64,000 nt of DNA from Nocardioides mangrovicus. GTDB taxonomy: Bacteria > Actinomycetota > Actinomycetes > Propionibacteriales > Nocardioidaceae. Position 1 is the first letter of the stretch. Every line of letters starts with the position of its first letter. The notes below the pieces were generated by a model. The model worked only from the letters and a program-made list of their open reading frames with translations. It was not told where the DNA came from and searched no databases. The DNA is taken from positions 456,410 through 520,409 of the forward strand of contig NZ_RDBE01000006.1 in NCBI RefSeq assembly GCF_003674065.1, read 5' to 3'. Shown here piece after piece: positions 61,926 to 64,000 of the stretch. Position numbers and translations under genes: made by a program.

Positions 61926-63320
61926 CTACGACATTGGCCGGACCTCGGGCACGCGCAGCGCCGCGAGCACCGGACTGAGCGGGAGCGCGGCGTAGGCGGT
62001 GCCGTCGGCGATCTGCACCGAGCCGACCACCTGCCCGCGCGAGGAGACCACGACCGAGACCGCGCGGGCGCTGATCGGCGTGGCGAGGGTGCTGCGCGCC
62101 GGGACCGAGAGGTAGCGACGGCTCAGCCGGCTGCCGTCGGCGGCGAGCTCGGAGATGGCCACGCGACCGGCACGCCGGTCGGCGGTCACCACCAGCGTGC
62201 GCCGGCCCGCCGACGGCAGCGCCGCGGCGGCGGGTCCCTCCCAGTGGACCCCGGGCACGGCGTGGAAGAGGTCGGTCTTGCCGGGCACGAGGTAGCCGGC
62301 CGTGATCGGCCCGCCGGCGTCGACGATCAGAGCCGTCCCGGCGTTCTTGACCTGGTCGCCCAGCGGCACGGTGACGGCCGCTCCTGCCGGCACCGACGTC
62401 GGCCCGGCGCCGGTGGGATCGGAGGTGCCGTCCTCGCCGCTGAGCCGCACCCGGGCCACCACCGCCGAGCTGCCGGGGTTGAACAGCACCAGCGACCCGC
62501 CCGGCCGCAGCGCCGAGGGCAGCGAGGCGGCGTCGGTGGGGGCGTCCTGGGCGTCGGGCGGCGGCAGCCCGGAGAGCACCAGGTGACGGGCGGGGGCGAG
62601 CAGGTCGGGGATCCACTCGGTGGTGGGCTGCGCCTTGGGGTCGAGTACGTCGAGGGTGTGGTCGGCCAGGTCGGCCACCACCAGGCCGCGGGAGGCCTGC
62701 ACGTGGACCACCAGGTTGCCTTCAGCGGGGGCCGCGTCGGCGAGCGCGACCTCCTTGGTGCCGCCGGGACGGACGGTGATGCCGCGCAGACCGGCGCCCT
62801 GCACGACGCCGTCGGGTCCCCAGACGGACACGTCGACGACAGCCGCGCCCGGTCGCGGGTTGACCAGCTCGACGGTGGAGTAGTGCGCGGGCGAGGCGCC
62901 GGCGCCGCTGAACCACCACGACGCCCGCGGCGAGCTGCAGCGGCTCACGCCGTGGGCGTAGGTGCCGCCGGTCTGCTCGCGGCTGCCGAAGATGCCGCGG
63001 GTGGACTGGTTGCGGGCCACGACGCTCAGCGGCGAGCGGCCGGGCGTGCCGATCTCGGCCACCTGCCCGGCCTGCACGGCCAGCGGTCGCTCGCCCGCCA
63101 CCACCGAGCCCCCGCTGGGCGTGCCCGGCAGCAGGCCCACGTGGCTGAGCGTGTCGGCGTCGGCGGAGGAGGGACACACCAGCTGTCGTACCTGGGGCGT
63201 GACGATGGACTGTCCGCGCAGGTGCGGGGTCGACGTCGGCCGGGCCTGCCCGGCGAACAGGGTGGCCAGGGCGGTCACCACCACGGCGGCGACCAGCCAG
63301 GCCAGCGGACGCAGCCTCAT
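61926..63320 (-). CDS. DUF5719 family secreted/membrane-anchored protein
   Basis: 464 aa. One N-terminal hydrophobic segment ('LAWLVAAVVVTALATLFAG', about residues 6-24) is followed by an extracytoplasmic beta-rich domain with 'QLVCPSSADADTL', 'YSTVELVNPRPGAAVVDVSVWGPDG' and 'SLVLFNPGSSAVVARVRLSGEDG', characteristic of actinobacterial DUF5719. The function is unknown, but its ATG overlaps the stop of the upstream putative glycosyltransferase gene (ATGA). This suggests a joint role in envelope polysaccharide assembly. Confidence 0.85.
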   Translation of the reverse strand: MRLRPLAWLVAAVVVTALATLFAGQARPTSTPHLRGQSIVTPQVRQLVCPSSADADTLSHVGLLPGTPSGGSVVAGERPLAVQAGQVAEIGTPGRSPLSVVARNQSTRGIFGSREQTGGTYAHGVSRCSSPRASWWFSGAGASPAHYSTVELVNPRPGAAVVDVSVWGPDGVVQGAGLRGITVRPGGTKEVALADAAPAEGNLVVHVQASRGLVVADLADHTLDVLDPKAQPTTEWIPDLLAPARHLVLSGLPPPDAQDAPTDAASLPSALRPGGSLVLFNPGSSAVVARVRLSGEDGTSDPTGAGPTSVPAGAAVTVPLGDQVKNAGTALIVDAGGPITAGYLVPGKTDLFHAVPGVHWEGPAAAALPSAGRRTLVVTADRRAGRVAISELAADGSRLSRRYLSVPARSTLATPISARAVSVVVSSRGQVVGSVQIADGTAYAALPLSPVLAALRVPEVRPMS

Positions 63321-64000
63321 CGGCGCACCCGCCTCGACGGCATGGTGAGCACGATCGCCGCGACGATGGCCAACCCCTGCAGCACCACCAGCACGAGGTG
63401 GAACGGCTGGCCGTCGTGGTCGGTGGCGCTCAGGGTGGGCGTGTCCTGCAGACGCCAGGAGGCGTCGTGGCGGGTGGCGCCGCTCGCGCGGGAGAACCCG
63501 GGGGCCGCGTCGAAGGCCGCCGAGACGCGACGGCTCACCGGCGCCCGCGCGTACACGTAGGCCACGCCGTAGGCCGCGAGGCTGCGCGCGTCGGCCGGCT
63601 GCGGGTCGGCCAGCAGCCGGCGCAGGACGCCCCGCAGCGCCGGGTCGGGCGCGGTGAGGGCCGCGATGGCGTCGTCGCCGACGGGCAGCGGGCCGTCGCG
63701 CAGCACCTCGTAGCGCACGCCCTGGGCCCGGCCGCCTCGCAGCTGCAGCACACCGCTGGCGTCGTGGGTAGCGGACAGGTCGCTCATGTAGGCCGGCGGT
63801 CCCGCCACCGGTCCGCGCTCCAGCGGGCCGGAGATGCCGGCGACGGCCCACCAGGCGAGGCCGCCCACCACGCTGAACGCGGCCAGGACCCCGCCCAGCA
63901 GCCCGGCCGGCCGGCGCCACCCGCCGGCACGGACCTCGGTCAGCAGTCCGTCGCCGGCCACCACCACGGCGCCGACGAGCCCGGCCTGGAGCACCAGCAG
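63317..64000 (-). CDS. Membrane C-terminal part of a larger protein, probably a family 2 glycosyltransferase (partial)
   Basis: 228 codons are visible and the frame stays open to the right edge, so the 5' end is missing. The part seen has helices at the very start ('LLVLQAGLVGAVVVAGDGLL'), then 'LLGGVLAAFSVVGGLAWWAV', a long extracytoplasmic domain, and a last helix 'FHLVLVVLQGLAIVAAIVLTMPSRRVRR'. No catalytic domain is visible. The glycosyltransferase label rests on what usually precedes DUF5719 in actinobacteria and is an inference. Confidence 0.6.
   Translation of the reverse strand: MLVLQAGLVGAVVVAGDGLLTEVRAGGWRRPAGLLGGVLAAFSVVGGLAWWAVAGISGPLERGPVAGPPAYMSDLSATHDASGVLQLRGGRAQGVRYEVLRDGPLPVGDDAIAALTAPDPALRGVLRRLLADPQPADARSLAAYGVAYVYARAPVSRRVSAAFDAAPGFSRASGATRHDASWRLQDTPTLSATDHDGQPFHLVLVVLQGLAIVAAIVLTMPSRRVRR

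Overview
The window is high-GC actinobacterial chromosome, most like Nocardioides or a relative (Propionibacteriales). The evidence is an mtrA-mtrB-lpqB block next to ahcY, a Ku/LigD end-joining set, a giant NAD-glutamate dehydrogenase, a WS/DGAT acyltransferase, DUF3499 and Rv3235-family proteins, many GTG starts and apparently leaderless promoters, and a dispersed 'GGTxxTCGAGACG...CTCxACC' palindromic repeat that I recall from this group. About 55 protein genes fill it. No tRNA, rRNA, IS element, phage or CRISPR array was seen, and no gene-free stretch exceeds 300 bp. The longest gaps are 19840-20071, 34329-34545, 4836-5048 and 3143-3322, and each holds structure described below.

Layout. 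1-3.1 kb: a D-amino-acid dehydratase-like gene (cut by the left edge) divergent from a PfkB kinase - IclR regulator - RidA operon, with a perfect palindrome between them. 3.3-4.8 kb: SRPBCC protein, single-pass membrane protein, and SigE-type ECF sigma factor. 4.86-6.4 kb: a translational T-box riboswitch controlling an archaeal-type aspartyl-tRNA synthetase whose coding sequence carries an in-frame copy of the dispersed repeat. 6.4-13 kb: VOC protein, HAD phosphatase, split LigD (polymerase and ligase genes) divergent from Ku, L,D-transpeptidase, MFS transporter. 13.05-13.75 kb: a VapBC module bracketed by 39-bp direct repeats. 13.7-25.4 kb: amino-acid catabolism (M20 deacylase, NAD-GDH, tryptophan 2,3-dioxygenase, P5C dehydrogenase) and a WS/DGAT-like gene.

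25.4-34.3 kb: membrane proteins, a lipoprotein/membrane-protein pair, a CpaE-like ATPase with a SAF-domain protein, a small HTH regulator, GDPD, a DHA2 MFS transporter, and a LysM/Rv3235-family operon behind a near-consensus promoter. 34.5-54 kb follows the mycobacterial order secA1 - hpf - comF - lpqB - mtrB - mtrA - ahcY. Lineage-specific genes interrupt it: an LPXTG surface protein with eight repeats, a lectin-NlpC/P60 fusion, an AlkZ-like protein and a NarL response regulator between secA and hpf, and a GGDEF-EAL protein between comF and lpqB. The tmk gene found between ahcY and mtrA in mycobacteria is absent. 54.9-58.4 kb is a fused two-half ABC exporter with one degenerate ATP site. 58.5-64 kb is the conserved mannose-metabolism/envelope block: TobH-like SIS protein, Trm112, phosphomannomutase, DUF3499, degenerate zincin, DUF5719, and a truncated membrane protein, probably a glycosyltransferase.

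The strongest non-routine signals are the T-box leader with two mutually exclusive 8-bp helices, the repeat inside aspS2, the flanking repeats of vapBC, and the inverted repeat covering the gdh start codon. Limits: all family names come from reading motifs and remembered synteny, no database search was run, and starts were chosen by eye.
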